Below, one piece after another: positions 1-11,784 of a stretch of DNA of 64,000 bases; within the stretch, counting starts at the first letter, position 1; each line of letters opens with the position of its first letter. The notes beneath the pieces were generated by a model. That model saw only the letters and a list, made by a program, of their open reading frames with translations, had not been told where the DNA came from and made no database searches. The DNA comes from Beaufortia kweichowensis (lineage: Eukaryota > Chordata > Actinopteri > Cypriniformes > Gastromyzontidae): positions 3,857,124 through 3,921,123 of the forward strand of contig CM032816.1 in NCBI GenBank assembly GCA_019155185.1. The letters are read 5' to 3'. The position numbers and the translations under genes were made by a program.

Positions 1-3000
1 GTTTATTTTTCTGACATTTCCAGCTTGTTCAGTCGGAGCAGCGGGAAGACTTCGGAAAACCAGAGGGGATGCAATCAATTTCAGTTGAAAGCATATTTGT
101 GTCACAGCTACACCCGTTTACATGCGACTTTGTAAAGAAACAAAGTCTACAAAGCTAATGCAGCACTTATATTTCTGCTTGTTTTTATTAGCCTGTGGTC
201 TTAAATCCCACTCCTACCATTTTCCTTATTTCTTTTTCCTTGACATAAACGTCTACAGCAGGCAAGACATCAAGAATTGCTACACTAATCTGTCCCCAGT
301 GATGGGAATTGTTCTCTGTTAACCCTGCTGGGTTTTGGGAATAGGAACAGCGTGCAGACGCATTCCAATAGGCTGAGACAACAGCTCAGAGGTGATACTG
401 CTTTATAATAGGCTAATCACATGCGTGTCTCGCTTCTTACAAGTGGGTGCAAATAGAGTTGACGTCATCGGATGTTTACAACAAGCGTTCATTTGTTTTC
501 TAATCAAGGCCAAACCTGTGTAAAAAATGTGCCGTTTCAAAAAGCCTGAAGTTTGGTGCAACAATCAAACACAACTGTATTTGGCTTGATGGAGTCTGAT
601 CTAATGAGAGAGCATGTCAGGTTAAGAGTCTGCTTATATTCACTGTCACATCATGGAGCTTTGATGGAAAACATTCACTTTTTGGTTCTTGATGTAGCAT
701 GCATGGGTGAGGTTGAAGTGCTAATACAAGATTAATTTACTGAGAAAAATATGATTTCGTTTAACTTCAGCTTGAGATAAAGCGGCCTACACTCGTGATG
801 TACACATCATCTACTGTTTTATTGCACGTATAGGCGGTCACCCCATGGGGGGAGCGTCACATTTCCAACCAAATACCCTAACTTGTGCGTAACCTTTAGT
901 TATTTGATACTTTTGCTCAATTAATCATGGCCAATGTTGTACTTGAATTCCTGGTTGTGTTACGCTGCATCCACACCACAACTAAACAACGTACTAAAAC
1001 CACTAAACTTGAGTGTGCAGATGGGCAGAAATTCCCTTAGAGACCGAATGAAAAAAATCCTGAACATTACTGTAACACATTGTCTTTTTTTAACTTTATG
1101 TGAATAAATAGTTTTGTACACTTAACGTATACGTATATAGCATTAATATGTACCGAACTCGAACGTTTTTACCTGAAACACATGAGCAGGACTGACCAGA
1201 ATACAAAAGTAGTTGTGAAAATAACCAATAATAAATGCAAAGGTATTAAATGTGACTTGAACTATTTTTGCATGTGCAGTTGGAAATATGTATAAGCCAA
1301 TTCTTTTAAATACAGCATATAACTTGATTCTCATGACATCAAAACCATCATTTTTTTCCAGACTTATAAGAATGCCCTCCAGTATTTGTCTGTCTCTGAT
1401 GGCCCAGTTTAAACTCATCTGTATGTTTATTTATAGTCTAAGATTCAGTGTGAGCAAGCAAAAAGTATTTGTTTTTATCCAGAAATAAAATGTACTTTAA
1501 GGCTGTCCACACAGACATTAAATAAACAGCAACTAAATCCACAGAATTGTTTGCCTGCACATACATGATAGTCCTACATTCTTGACTATTAAACTATTTG
1601 TTTACCATTTAAGTAATATGTAATAATAGCAAGATGTTTAAATATGCGATTTGTGTTAATGTGGTAAAGAAAATATAAATGACGTGAGTCAATCTGCCCT
1701 CTAATGGCCAAATACACAAACACATAGCAAAATCCAGTCACATTCCTGTGGTGCTGATGTAATCATAACTGTTTTCCCTGAGAACAGAAGATCCTTTTTT
1801 ATATTCCCATCAAGAGCAATGTCTACATGGATATAAGGTGACGTTCTCATGGCCTGGATGATGGCACACGATCCCATAAACAAATTTGTAGGCTCTGTGT
1901 TGGACCAAGACTCACATTTTTGTGACTTTAGAAACATGTTTTGTTGTAATAAAATACAAAAAATGTTTGTATAATGAGGCATATGAAATTAAAACACTAT
2001 TTTTGCTTTCCTGTGCAAAATCTGCAGCCACATTGCAAGGTTGTCATTTATAGTCGTCAGATTGTTGTACACATTGGCTGTGTATCTGTAAGTGCTGTGT
2101 TTGCTTCATGACAGCTGTTTCGCATAAGTTCATGTGACTGAAAAAGAGATGGCAGATGGGTCATGACATGAGTGACATAATAATGTGGCAGTTCTTCACA
2201 GACGTGCCTAACAAATATGACTTGTATACAAATATGTATACACATATACATGTATATGCTACAATAATACATACAAAAAAACTCAATGTCATTCTTCAAG
2301 ATGGCATTTTCTACGCTACAATCCTTCTTTTAGATTTCAGGGTGCCCAAGTGGCCGTGGAAATTATGCGCTCTCCACATAGTTTGGCGTCTTCTTGCGTT
2401 CATCGCAGAAGGGTCAGATATACATAGCAAGTCGAGTCCTTCCAGTTGAACATCTGAGCTCCTTGAGAAACCCAAGAGGGACCACACAAGCTATTAAATA
2501 CAAACAGCCCTGACCGTACATGGAGGCGTTGAGTAGCACGAACCCTGGAAAAGGCGACTGGGTGTGAAAGTGCACGCCTGAAATGGTTTGGGCCTCAAGT
2601 GAGAGTTCTGTGGGTGTGTTGTTGAGGAAACGCTAATGCACAAGATGTTTGTAAATATGAGCGGAGATCAAAGATCAAATCATGGACTATGATACAAGAA
2701 CACGATAGCATGTAATAGTGTACCATGTACACCGATACCATTTTCTTTAACTAATAAAATGTTGTGCTCGCTTGAACATGTAAAATTACATGTGTATGTG
2801 TGGCCCAGTAACCCTACAGTGTGGGGATATATTTTGGTCCCCTTGAGGAAAACAACCTGTAAATCATACAAAATGATGTTTAATTCAAAATGTAAAAATG
2901 CAGAAAGGTTTGTGTGAGGGTTACAGGATACAATATACAGTTTGTACTGTATAAAAGTCATAATGTCTATGGAAAGTCCCCATAAAACATGGAGACCCAA

Positions 3001-3470
3001 TTTCACGCTGAAAATTTGCAACACCTGACAAATCTGTGCAAAACCTTTTAGGTTAGGTTATATTATTTGAAAGTCCACTTTAAGGAAAGTTACTATCGTC
3101 ATTATAGTATTCATTCAGTGATATAATATATTGTATCAAAATCTCATTGGTTTTCCTGTAGCTCAGTAATGTTACGTTGTGTTAGCAATGCAAAATGTCA
3201 TCGGTTTGATTTTTCCAGGGATAATTCTGATACATTTATATGCATAAATGTAAATGTAAATCATCTGATACAGTCATTGCAACATCATACCACAGTCATT
3301 TTTGTTTTACATTTTTGTCAGCCTATGACAATGACAATGTTCAATTATTTGGCTTGACCTAATAATACTAACACTTTCTGTTTCTACTAATAACTCTGTT
3401 TCTACTTATATTATTTTTGTACTTTGATAACAAACTTTGATACTTAGATAATTGTTTCTATTGTTTGCCT

Positions 3471-3525
3471 AAGTTGCTTTGGATAGAAGTGTCTGCTAAA
3501 TGATTATGTAAATGCAAATATAGTA
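3471..3525. repeat. Short fish repeat core (tail fragment)
   Basis: The segment reads like the widespread fish repeat with consensus of the form AGT-GCTTTGGATAAAAG-GTCTGCTAAATG-AAATGTAAATG. Related pieces in this window lie at about 5040-5090, 5560-5600, 18600-18640, 39935-39970 (short), 45415-45475 and 62600-62650, the last two in the opposite orientation. The family name is not assigned. Confidence 0.6.
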
Positions 3526-3946
3526 AGCAGAAACAAGAAATTTTAAAATACCCCAAAAGTCCAAAGAAACCATTTTTATCCTAGTTTAAACAGTGTAAAA
3601 AAGTTTGATATGGAAATCTGAGTTAACTTTTACTTACCAAGACTATCACTGATGTTCATTGTAACTTTGACTGAACCAACAAAAATGTATCCAGTGTAAA
3701 AAATACGACCATGTTTTTTGGACGATAGTTTTTCCAATTATGTTTTAAAGTACCCTGTTAATACCACAGTGCATGACTATATGGTACTTAATTAATACTC
3801 TTTCATTTATTAAATTATCATAGTATTACTATATTACGCCAACACTGTATCATGATACAGTACAGTACATTGTAAGTTTTATTCTTATTGTTAAATATGA
3901 AATAACACTTTGGTCATCAAATCTGCAATCAAAATCAAAATTATAT

Positions 3947-3970
3947 AATAATAATAATAATAATAATAAT
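3947..3970. repeat. (ATA)n microsatellite
   Basis: About eight uninterrupted copies of a three-base ATA/AAT unit are visible. Similar trinucleotide runs lie at about 13199-13234 (ATT) and 13397-13418 (AAT). Confidence 0.9.
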
Positions 3971-4130
3971 GTGATATTAGTTCGCTACGTAATAATGCTA
4001 CAACTAAGCTATTTAGTAAATCTTAATTATGAACAAAAACACAAAGGCACATATACAATATATACGTACACACTAATCTTTAATGCCAAACACTGACCAA
4101 AATGTGCAAAATATTCCAGGGAAAAATACT

Positions 4131-4136
4131 TTTATT
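4131..4136 (-). terminator. Poly(A) signal of troponin I copy 1
   Basis: AATAAA reads on the minus strand about 80 bases beyond the stop codon of the first troponin I gene. Comparable AATAAA signals follow copy 3 (16315-16320) and copy 4 (20715-20720 and 20705-20710). Copy 2 shows only ATTAAA (7727-7732). Confidence 0.55.
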
Positions 4137-4215
4137 GAAACGGGAGCTTCACAGGATAGAAAGATGTTTGTCAGAGAAATGTTAAGACATATGAGAGGAA
4201 TAAACATGACACATC

Positions 4216-4710
4216 TTAAGCCTCGGACTCAAACATCTTCTTCCTGCCGTCCATACCAGCCTTATCCTCGATGTTCTTACGCCAGTCACCGACTTGTTCC
4301 ACATTCTGTACAGTGCAAAAACAACACACGTGAATGAATGCGAATGTGACCAAATACATTCAAATGCATCTGACTTAAAAAATGTAATGTTAATATGGTC
4401 AAGTACAGACAAAAAATAATTAAGAAACCCACCTCCTCCTTGACCTCCTTCTTGACTTGTTTCAGGTTGGCTCTGAGATCCAGAGAGACCTTGTGCTTGG
4501 AGCCGAGCAGAGCCTGAAGCATCTGATCGGCAGACATACGCACTTTCTTCAAGGCAGGTTTCTTGAACTTGCCAATCAGGTCGATCACCTTGATCTTCAG
4601 ATCTTCAATCTGATTGGACGAAGAAACGGTAAGACAAAGAAATGATCAGATAATATACAAATTTTTATAAAAAATTATTTGAAATATTTGAAATAATTTA
4701 AATATTTATG

Positions 4711-4783
<73 letters not shown>

Positions 4784-5833
4784 GGATTCTGATTCATAAA
4801 TATATATAAATATAGTTCCATTCAGCTTTAAATATTGAGTTTGCAGAAACCACAGAGAACAAATTGAAAGTCAAATTAAATAAATGTGTTAACAGCATAA
4901 CATTAAACATATTTATGTCATCAGCTGCATTAGCACATTAGTTTTGACATGCATTTGCATTCCTGTAGATCATTTGGGAAAACATTACATCATAGATGCC
5001 AATGGAACACACATACACTACTGATGAAATGAATGGCTAGAAGTCGCTTTGAATATAAGCATCTGCCAAATGCATAAATGTAAATGTTGACAGCAGTAGT
5101 TATGTTAGATTATGTTATGTTAGTTCTATACCTCTTTGTTTGATTTGGCAACCTTTGCTTCCAAGTCATATCTCTCCTCATCAACCTTTTCAATCTGTTG
5201 GTTCAGCTTCTTGCACAGTTCCTGAGAACGAACATAAACGTTAACATAATAAATCTACATGCATGTATATTAATTATTATAGTTTATACATCATGTCGGG
5301 ATCACTTGGCTGAAATGTTTTTCATTATCATTAATACCTGCAGTTCTTGTGTGGATCCGGGCATACTCAGGGCAGGGCAGTTCTCGCTCATGTAAGCCTC
5401 CTTATCAGCAATAAGCTGCTTGGCTTCAGCTTCCAGCAGATTAAAGGCAATGGAGAGCAACACGCTCTGAAAACACAGAGAAACAGACTTAGTGAAATAG
5501 TGTATAGCACTAGCGATGCCAAAATGATGGGTTTGATGTTGTTGAAAATGTATGTTGAATGTAAGTCACTTTAGATAAAGCATTTGTCAATGTAACAACT
5601 AACAACTTTTGACTTGCCTTCAAATGATGCCTACGGCTGGAGGTCATCTTTTTTCTGTGTGTGACAAGAAACATTGAAGAAATTAACTTGGAAAACCAGG
5701 CATTATAGTACACATAATTATAATCAACCTAAAAATGTTGTGCTTTTTCAACATGGTGTTACGTTAAACTAAACATAGAAAGAAGTATAAAGTAGTTACA
5801 ACCCCACCCAAATCCGAATACTTACTCAGACAT
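4216..5833 (-). CDS. tnni2: Fast skeletal muscle troponin I, tandem copy 1
   Basis: This encodes the inhibitory subunit of the troponin complex, which binds actin, troponin C and troponin T in fast muscle thin filaments. Coding exons, 5' to 3', are 5833-5826 (start ATGTCTGA), 5654-5618, 5466-5338, 5221-5132, 4609-4433 and 4305-4216. All phases close, giving about 176 residues, a normal TNNI2 length. In order it shows the MSEKK start and basic MTSSRRHHLK segment, the troponin T-binding helices, the inhibitory stretch GKFKKPALKKVR, the switch segment MSADQMLQALLGSKHK, and the C-terminal GDWRKNIEDKAGM block ending KKMFESEA. The last exon starts NVEQ where copies 3 and 4 have DKELRD. The intron after 5618 has a GC rather than GT donor. 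It is the most downstream of four same-strand paralogues. Family assignment is certain; which fish tnni2a or tnni2b number it corresponds to is not known. Confidence 0.95.
4715..4778. repeat. (TA)n microsatellite in troponin copy 1 intron
   Basis: About 32 pure TA units lie in the intron between the fourth and fifth coding exons of troponin I copy 1. Runs like this vary in length and are prone to assembly error. Confidence 0.95.
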
Positions 5834-6212
5834 TGTGGCGGTTTAGTGTGTTCTCACCCTGCACAAAACAGAAATTACTACGATTAGATTTAACATTGTA
5901 AACAAATTAAAGTCAATCAGTAAGACCTGAGCAGGGAGTTTAATTTTAGCTCAGCATTTTGATTTGTCCCCTTTGACACTTCAGTTGACGCATGACATTT
6001 CAACTCATTTATTTCTAAAGGTCATTATGGATCATAATATCAGCTGTGGTTATGAGGACATTAGACACAGTCATTCAAAGATTATAATATTTAAAATTAC
6101 AACTCATTATCATGGCAACTGTACAGTTTTTAAGGGAAATACATGTTTGCATATTTTTATACATCACGTGTGTAAGCACTTTAGAGCAGCAAGCTTTTCT
6201 TAGACGTGGAGC

Positions 6213-6387
6213 AAATTTGGTCTATAAACATTGTACAAAAATGCAAAATATTTTGCCATATGAACTACAATAAATGATTGATTATTGACTAAAATATATA
6301 AATATATTTTAGTCAATAATCAATCATTTATTGTAGTTCATATGGCAAAATATTTTGCATTTTGGACAATGTTTATAGACCAAATTT
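6213..6387. repeat. Near-perfect 175-bp palindrome (hairpin element)
   Basis: The left arm (about 6213-6298) and right arm (about 6301-6387) are reverse complements with only one substitution and one single-base slip visible, separated by about two bases. Outer ends read AAATTTGGTCTATAAACA and its complement. It sits in intron 1 of troponin I copy 1, between the non-coding first exon and the start-codon exon. It may be a young miniature inverted-repeat element, but no clear target duplication was identified. Confidence 0.85.
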
Positions 6388-6972
6388 TATATAATATTTA
6401 AATATGTTAAGTATTACAAAATTAATTTAAAAATAATTATTTATTATTCTTTACAATATTTAAGAATATCTAATAATAAAAATGTATAAAGTACAATTTC
6501 ATGAACTCTATAGTAATGAAATGCAGAAAATCTTCAAGTAAACAGTAACTGCAATTAAGCTTAATTAATTGATTTAGTCAATAAAACAAAAAACTAGATA
6601 CAATGTATCTATGAACCTTTAAATGTTCAGAATGGTAAAATAGCTGAAACTTTTAAAACATTTATCAGGTAATTCTTAACTATGCTTGAAAACACACATC
6701 TAAAACTCAATAAATTTAACCAGCTCATCAATATGAATAAAGAGAAAATAATTGAAGAAGCTAGAGCAAGCATGTGAATCACAGAACCAATGACGTTTCT
6801 TTGTATCCTCAGTGCTGACATGAGGAAAGATCTCTACCTCAGAAACAATTTTTTGTGCCATTCACATCGCCATTGCACTTGAATATTTAAAACCCATGCA
6901 TTGATATTTTACCGGTATATATGTGAGTCTTTGTCTTTGGCATACAGAGAGAAGTTGTGGATTAAAGCTTAC

Positions 6973-7210
6973 CTATGAAGAAGAAGAGGGTATTACACAC
7001 AAAGAGAAGAAGTGGAAGAGCGGTAAGCCTCAGAGAGAGAAAAATTAAAGAGGATATATATGTTTGGCTCTGATGGCTCAGCAGATCTTGGGGGTCCTCT
7101 TTATGGAAGTGGATTCCACCCCAGACCAATAGGCCAGCGAGCTCCTGAAATATCTCAGGCCATCGTAAATCCCTTCCTTCAAGACGCTTCTGGTCTGCAT
7201 GCTGTGAACA
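6973..7210 (-). promoter_or_regulatory. Promoter and non-coding exon 1 of troponin I copy 1
   Basis: On the minus strand a TATA box (ATATATATCC, about 7053-7062) is followed about 30 bases later by a short exon ending CTTCATAG at 6973, with donor GTAAGC. Upstream are a block containing CCATAAAG and CCTATTGGTC (inverted CCAAT), also seen at copies 3 and 4. The 5'UTR resumes at 5858-5834 after a splice acceptor. The transcription start is inferred from TATA spacing only. Confidence 0.7.
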
Positions 7211-7906
7211 GAAGCAGTGCTTAATAAACCAAGATTTTATAAAAGAAATAATCAAAGATGAAAGAATAATTCTGAGAAACAACAAAGGGTTATACTATGA
7301 GAAATACATAACATGAGAAATATTTCAGCAGGAAAATATTCTTAATACTCACCATGTGGCAAAAGTGGGGTCCGCCATGAATATTAGATAAAATGTTACG
7401 TACAAACAACGTATCGGAAACGTTTCACAAGTTGTGAACTTCTTAATTAGACAATTAAAATTAAATGACTTGATAAATGTAGGAGTAAAAAAACTAAAAC
7501 AGAAGCAATGGCTGTTGTATGGATGCTCTAGCGTCCCCTGGTGGTCATATAAGAGCATGACAACATCTTCTCAATCCAGTCAAGAAACACTAGTAGTGTA
7601 TTTCAGCTAAAACCTAAGCATCTGTTCAACTCCAACAAAAATAGTCATCATAAAGCAGATGGAAGTGAAAGACCAAAGTTTTGAAAATAAGCCAAACGTC
7701 AAGAAGTTTTTCCTCAAAAGCATTCATTTAATGGCATTTAAGTGGCTCGGCAATGATACATTTCTAATTCAAGACAAAGGTCATAATGTGAGAAAAAAAT
7801 GCTTGTTCGAGGGACTGACTGAAAAAACAAACTGTTGCAAAATAATGAAGGTCTGCGCAGCTCTGAAGAATTCCTACGATAGTTAAACAAAGAAATGTCC
7901 AAGAAT

Positions 7907-10224
7907 TTAGGCCTCGCCCTCAAACATCTTCTTCCTGCCGTCCATGCCGGATTTGTCCTCAATGTTCTTACGCCAGTCGCCAACATCTGAGGTCTGGATT
8001 GCAAGACATAAAAAGTGTGAAGATCAGACAATAACACCAAGTCTTCAAGACATCCCAGCCAGGCTAGAAGACCAGGCTATAAAAAAGGAACAAAGTGATA
8101 TTTAACTCACCTCCTCCTTGACCTCCTTCTTGACTTGTTTCAGGTTGGCTCTGAGATCCAGAGAGACCTTGTGTTTAGAGCCGAGCAGAGCCTGAAGCAT
8201 CTGATCGGCAGACATACGCACTTTCTTCAAGGCGGGTTTCTTGAACTTGCCAATCAGGTCGATCACCTTGATCTTCAGATCCTCGATCTACACACACGTT
8301 AAACGAGACACAGATCAATACTCTACATATACAGTAAAGCCAATAGATAAATGTGATGATCAGTGTGAAACCTCTTTATCAGCCTTCTGCACTTTGACGT
8401 TGAGGTCGTATCTCTCCTCATCAATCTTGTCGATGTCCTGGTGCAGTTTCTTGCAGATCTCCTAAATGGAGATTTAAGTCAGCTTAGATCTGGACAACCC
8501 ATAGGCATATGTACATCATTAACTGGACGTTAACTGGAAGACTTGGTTTATTTCACTGTTTACTTTAATATTTCATAGTTGAATTCTAGTCCAATCATGA
8601 CAAACTATATATTAATGGAAAGGTCTAAGACTCATCAATATTTGATTATTTTCATAACAATAAACATAAACTAAAAAAAGTAATGTTAATATTATTTATA
8701 TAAAAAATCCAAAAATTTCGTGTGTATGCTCAATATGTGCAGTGACAGTTATCAGGTTAAACATTAAAATTCAAATATGTTTTAAATGATGAACCACTAT
8801 ACAGATGTTTCAACATCCAACATGAAACGTAATAGCAACCATTGTGCAACCATGACAAGTACCATGCCAATATCTTGATAACGTACCATGGTATATTTAA
8901 AACAAGCATGGAATTATTATTCAACACTATTACAGTTGTGATGTATTGGAGATGCAATTTGCATAAATCATTAGAAATCTTGGTGACAGTGCATGTGCTT
9001 ATTTTCAGTATTTTCTGGGACTGTGTGATTCATTTGGCATTTCCAGTAGGTGTTAGACCTGCAGTTCCTGTGCAGATCCAGGCAGGGACAGTTGAGGGCA
9101 GTGCTCAGACATGTAATTCTCTTTATCTTTAATGATTTGAGCGGCTTCAGTCTCTAAGATGCCCTTTGCGATGGACAGCAACACGCTCTGTGTGAGGAAG
9201 AAAATGAATTGACCTTAAATTGATGATATTTAGTTACATTTCTGTGCGTACACTCATGTGTGCACACATACTCATAAAAAACAGCAGTCAGAGAAACATT
9301 CAAATGAACACAAAAATTTTTTTTTTCAATTAACATGTTTAATTGAAGTAGCAAATTCTTTTTTTTTAATTTCTACTTGTTAGTCTGTTGTGTATTATTG
9401 TGGAGGGAAATTTGTGATTGGACAAAAATCTGTTTAGTGCAATGTGAGTCATGATCAGTTCTAGTCAGTTTTCTTAAAGAAGAGGAAAGCTGTGAAAGTA
9501 AAACTATAAAAGAACTGTAAAAAAAAATGAATCAACATTTGCAATTATTTTAGCATATAGACAGAAATTAACAAAGTGAATAATTTGCTTGAATTTGTAC
9601 ATTGAGATAACTTACGACTATTGGAAAAAGCAATAACGAAGCCCCGTCCTAAACATTATCATCACTGTCATGAAAGCAGATTGAACCAAGTCAGGTGAAT
9701 TAGCCACCTCCTAAAAGAGCTATAATTTGCTATGTGATTATGTTGGCATATGTCTTCAAAGGTAATATACATGGACTAAAATCCACAAAAATTGAAACAG
9801 TTTTGGGGTTATAAACTCCTAAAAATAAAAGTGCTACAAAGTTTTTTCGCATGACGCCATAGTAGACTATTTTTTGTTTCCCCAAAGAACAATTCAGTCA
9901 AAGAACTATTTCTTTCTTACTTTTAATAGTCCTCTTCTATCTTTTTCTACTACAATAAGGTTCTGTGGATGTTAAAGGTTCTTTATGGAACCATTCAGCA
10001 AAGAATAGTTTTTCTATGGCATCATGAAGCATCTTTATTTTTAAGAGTGTATTGTTTTTTGGTATTTTTAAAGTGGTTAATTTCATTATTTTACCTTGAG
10101 ATGGTGCCGGCGGCTCGATGTCATCTTTTTTCTGTAATGAGATAAAAGGAATTAATAACAAATCAACAGGAAGGTTTTTTTGATAGTCAAAATAACCAAT
10201 GAAGAAGAATACTCACTCAGACAT
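7907..10224 (-). CDS. tnni2: Fast skeletal muscle troponin I, tandem copy 2
   Basis: Six coding exons lie at 10224-10217, 10131-10095, 9187-9059, 8461-8372, 8287-8111 and 7993-7907, with consistent phases and GT-AG borders, giving about 175 residues. The N-terminus is MSEKK followed by MTSSRRHHLK. The 59-residue exon holding the inhibitory and switch regions encodes exactly the same protein segment as copy 1. The upstream helical exons differ clearly (for example LSIAKGILETEA against LSIAFNLLEAEA). The last exon begins TSDVGDWRKN, so the acidic DKELRD linker of copies 3 and 4 is missing, and the end is KKMFEGEA. Its introns contain an inverted-repeat element (about 8520-8760) and another repeat (about 9880-10060). 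The role is as for copy 1, and this copy could be specialised for stage or fibre type, which the sequence does not show. Confidence 0.95.
8520..8760. mobile_element. Inverted-repeat element (family A), intronic copy
   Basis: The right end reads GTGACAGTTATCAGGTTAA (8742-8760), and the interior (GAATTCTAGTCCAATCATGA) is the reverse of sequences in the copies at 11585-11784, 38071-38394 and 50896-51155. No coding capacity is visible. The left boundary is less certain. Confidence 0.6.
9880..10060. repeat. Repeat rich in AGGTTCTTTATGGAACC-type motifs
   Basis: This intronic segment of troponin copy 2 has the motifs AAAGGTTCTTTATGGAACC and ATGGCATCATGAAGC and ends near TTTTTAAGAGTGTA. The segment at about 17320-17730 in troponin copy 3 shares TTCTTTTATGGCATT, AAAGAACC and ACTCCTAAAAATA. 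The two look like members of one non-coding inverted-repeat family. Confidence 0.55.
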
Positions 10225-11228
10225 CTTGATCACCTATTTTTCCTCACCACCTGTAGAGAATTTAAGACACGGTTTTAAGACATGTTTAAAAACATTTATT
10301 TGACTTTTAAACAGTTAAAATGGTATGCAGTATTTGGGCAGTTCTCATGTGATAATTATTCCATTACAAGAATAATATAATATGAGCTATATTTTTTTGC
10401 TGTTCTAATTCAAGACTACTCCTTGGAATTAACTTGGAAGCCTGTTTGCCAGCTAGCGGGTGGGGTGTGAAATTCACCCTCCTATATCCAGTATCATATC
10501 CTTCTAGAACAATTTATGCAGATGCCAACAATATAAACTGAATATAAACATCTGAAACCAGGTCTTCAGATTTAATGTCATCTTATACTGTTTCACATTG
10601 CCTTTAGATTTATGCTCATTTCCTAATACCTTTCACAGTAACATCAATGCAGAGATGTCAAATTTGACAAATTTCAGATATGTTCAGGCATATGTTTTAA
10701 TGCTTAACACATAAAAAATAAATATTAGTTGCCATAGATTTATAATTCTGTCACCACCCAAGAGGATATTTTAGCAAAGATGTTAATGCCAGTCACTTCA
10801 AATATTTACATTTGTGCCGCGCTCACATTTCATGCCTAACATTCATTGAAAGGTTAAACGTACCCTAACGTCGTATATCATAATTTAGCAGCGAGAAAAT
10901 AAAATTGCATTAATACAACAATTAGGAAAGCTTTCGTGAAATGCATGTTTCTTGTAAATAATATATAATAATTGTTAAAAAAAAAAAATCTTTAAATATT
11001 AATGCTTAAATGATTCATCATTCAAAAAAGTGGTCAAAAAAAGTAAAAAATTCACTATTTAATATGATAAATACTAAAATGCATATAGGGAGAATAAAAT
11101 AATAATAAAAGCCAAAACAGGAGTTTCATTGTTATAATTTCCAAGTCAATTCAAGCAACAAAAAATGCACGAGAATAAGCAGAGAACAAACTAAACTAAA
11201 TTTGAAGAAAGGTAGATGTTCTTCTCAC

Positions 11229-11360
11229 CTATAAGAGAAAACAAGGCAGTGGTGCAGACAGGAAAGAAGAATGGCTGAGGAAAGCAGACCACTAGCAGCG
11301 GGACTGGCTCATATGAGGTATATAAGCCTGGCATCATCATATCTTTCCACTCTTTATGGT
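11229..11360 (-). promoter_or_regulatory. Promoter and non-coding exon 1 of troponin I copy 2
   Basis: The minus strand shows a TATA box (GGCTTATATACC, about 11316-11327) followed by an exon that ends CTCTTATAG at 11229 with donor GTGAGA. The exon end resembles that of copy 4 (CTTATAG then GTGAGA). The 5'UTR continues at 10250-10225. Further upstream is a CCATAAAGAG block shared with copy 1. Confidence 0.7.
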
Positions 11361-11584
11361 AAGGCACTAAAGACAGTTGGCTTGCCAGTCTCTAGAAATA
11401 TCCACTTTCAATGTCTGCCAATTACAATGCTTAAAATAGACTAATGAGAATGCCCAAATTTCCAGATGTCTGTAAAATAATACTAACCCAAAAAATTAGG
11501 GCAAGCCAGGAGTTGTTTATTTACCAGACGAATAGTTTGCTGTGACGTTGGAGAATATCCCATGTTGTTGTTTGGTGTTTTGTT

Positions 11585-11784
11585 TTAACCTGATAACTGT
11601 CACTGTACATGTTTTTGTTGTGTTGTTAAGAAAATGTGTGTATAAATTACAAATATTTATTCTTGAGTCTTATACCTTTCCATCAATATATAGATATGTC
11701 ATGATTAGATTAAAATTCAACTATGAGATATCAAAGTGAATAGTGAAATTATGTGTGACAGTTGTGTGACCGTTAACAGGTTAA
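11585..11784. mobile_element. Inverted-repeat element (family A), complete copy
   Basis: It starts TTAACCTGATAACTGTCAC and ends GTGACCGTTAACAGGTTAA, imperfect terminal inverted repeats about 200 bases apart. The interior has GTCATGATTAGATTAAAATT, which recurs in the copies at 38071-38394 and 50896-51155. It has no open frame of note and is probably a non-autonomous DNA transposon. Confidence 0.7.

Larger units (their letters stand above)
1..4130. other. AT-rich flank, no gene recognised
   Basis: No exon of a recognisable gene family was found in this stretch. It holds a repeat-core copy at about 3471-3525 and an (ATA)n microsatellite at about 3947-3970. The only part with higher GC and several short open frames is about 2330-2640, described under findings. 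The stretch lies downstream of the first troponin I gene, whose poly(A) signal is at 4131-4136. Confidence 0.5.
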
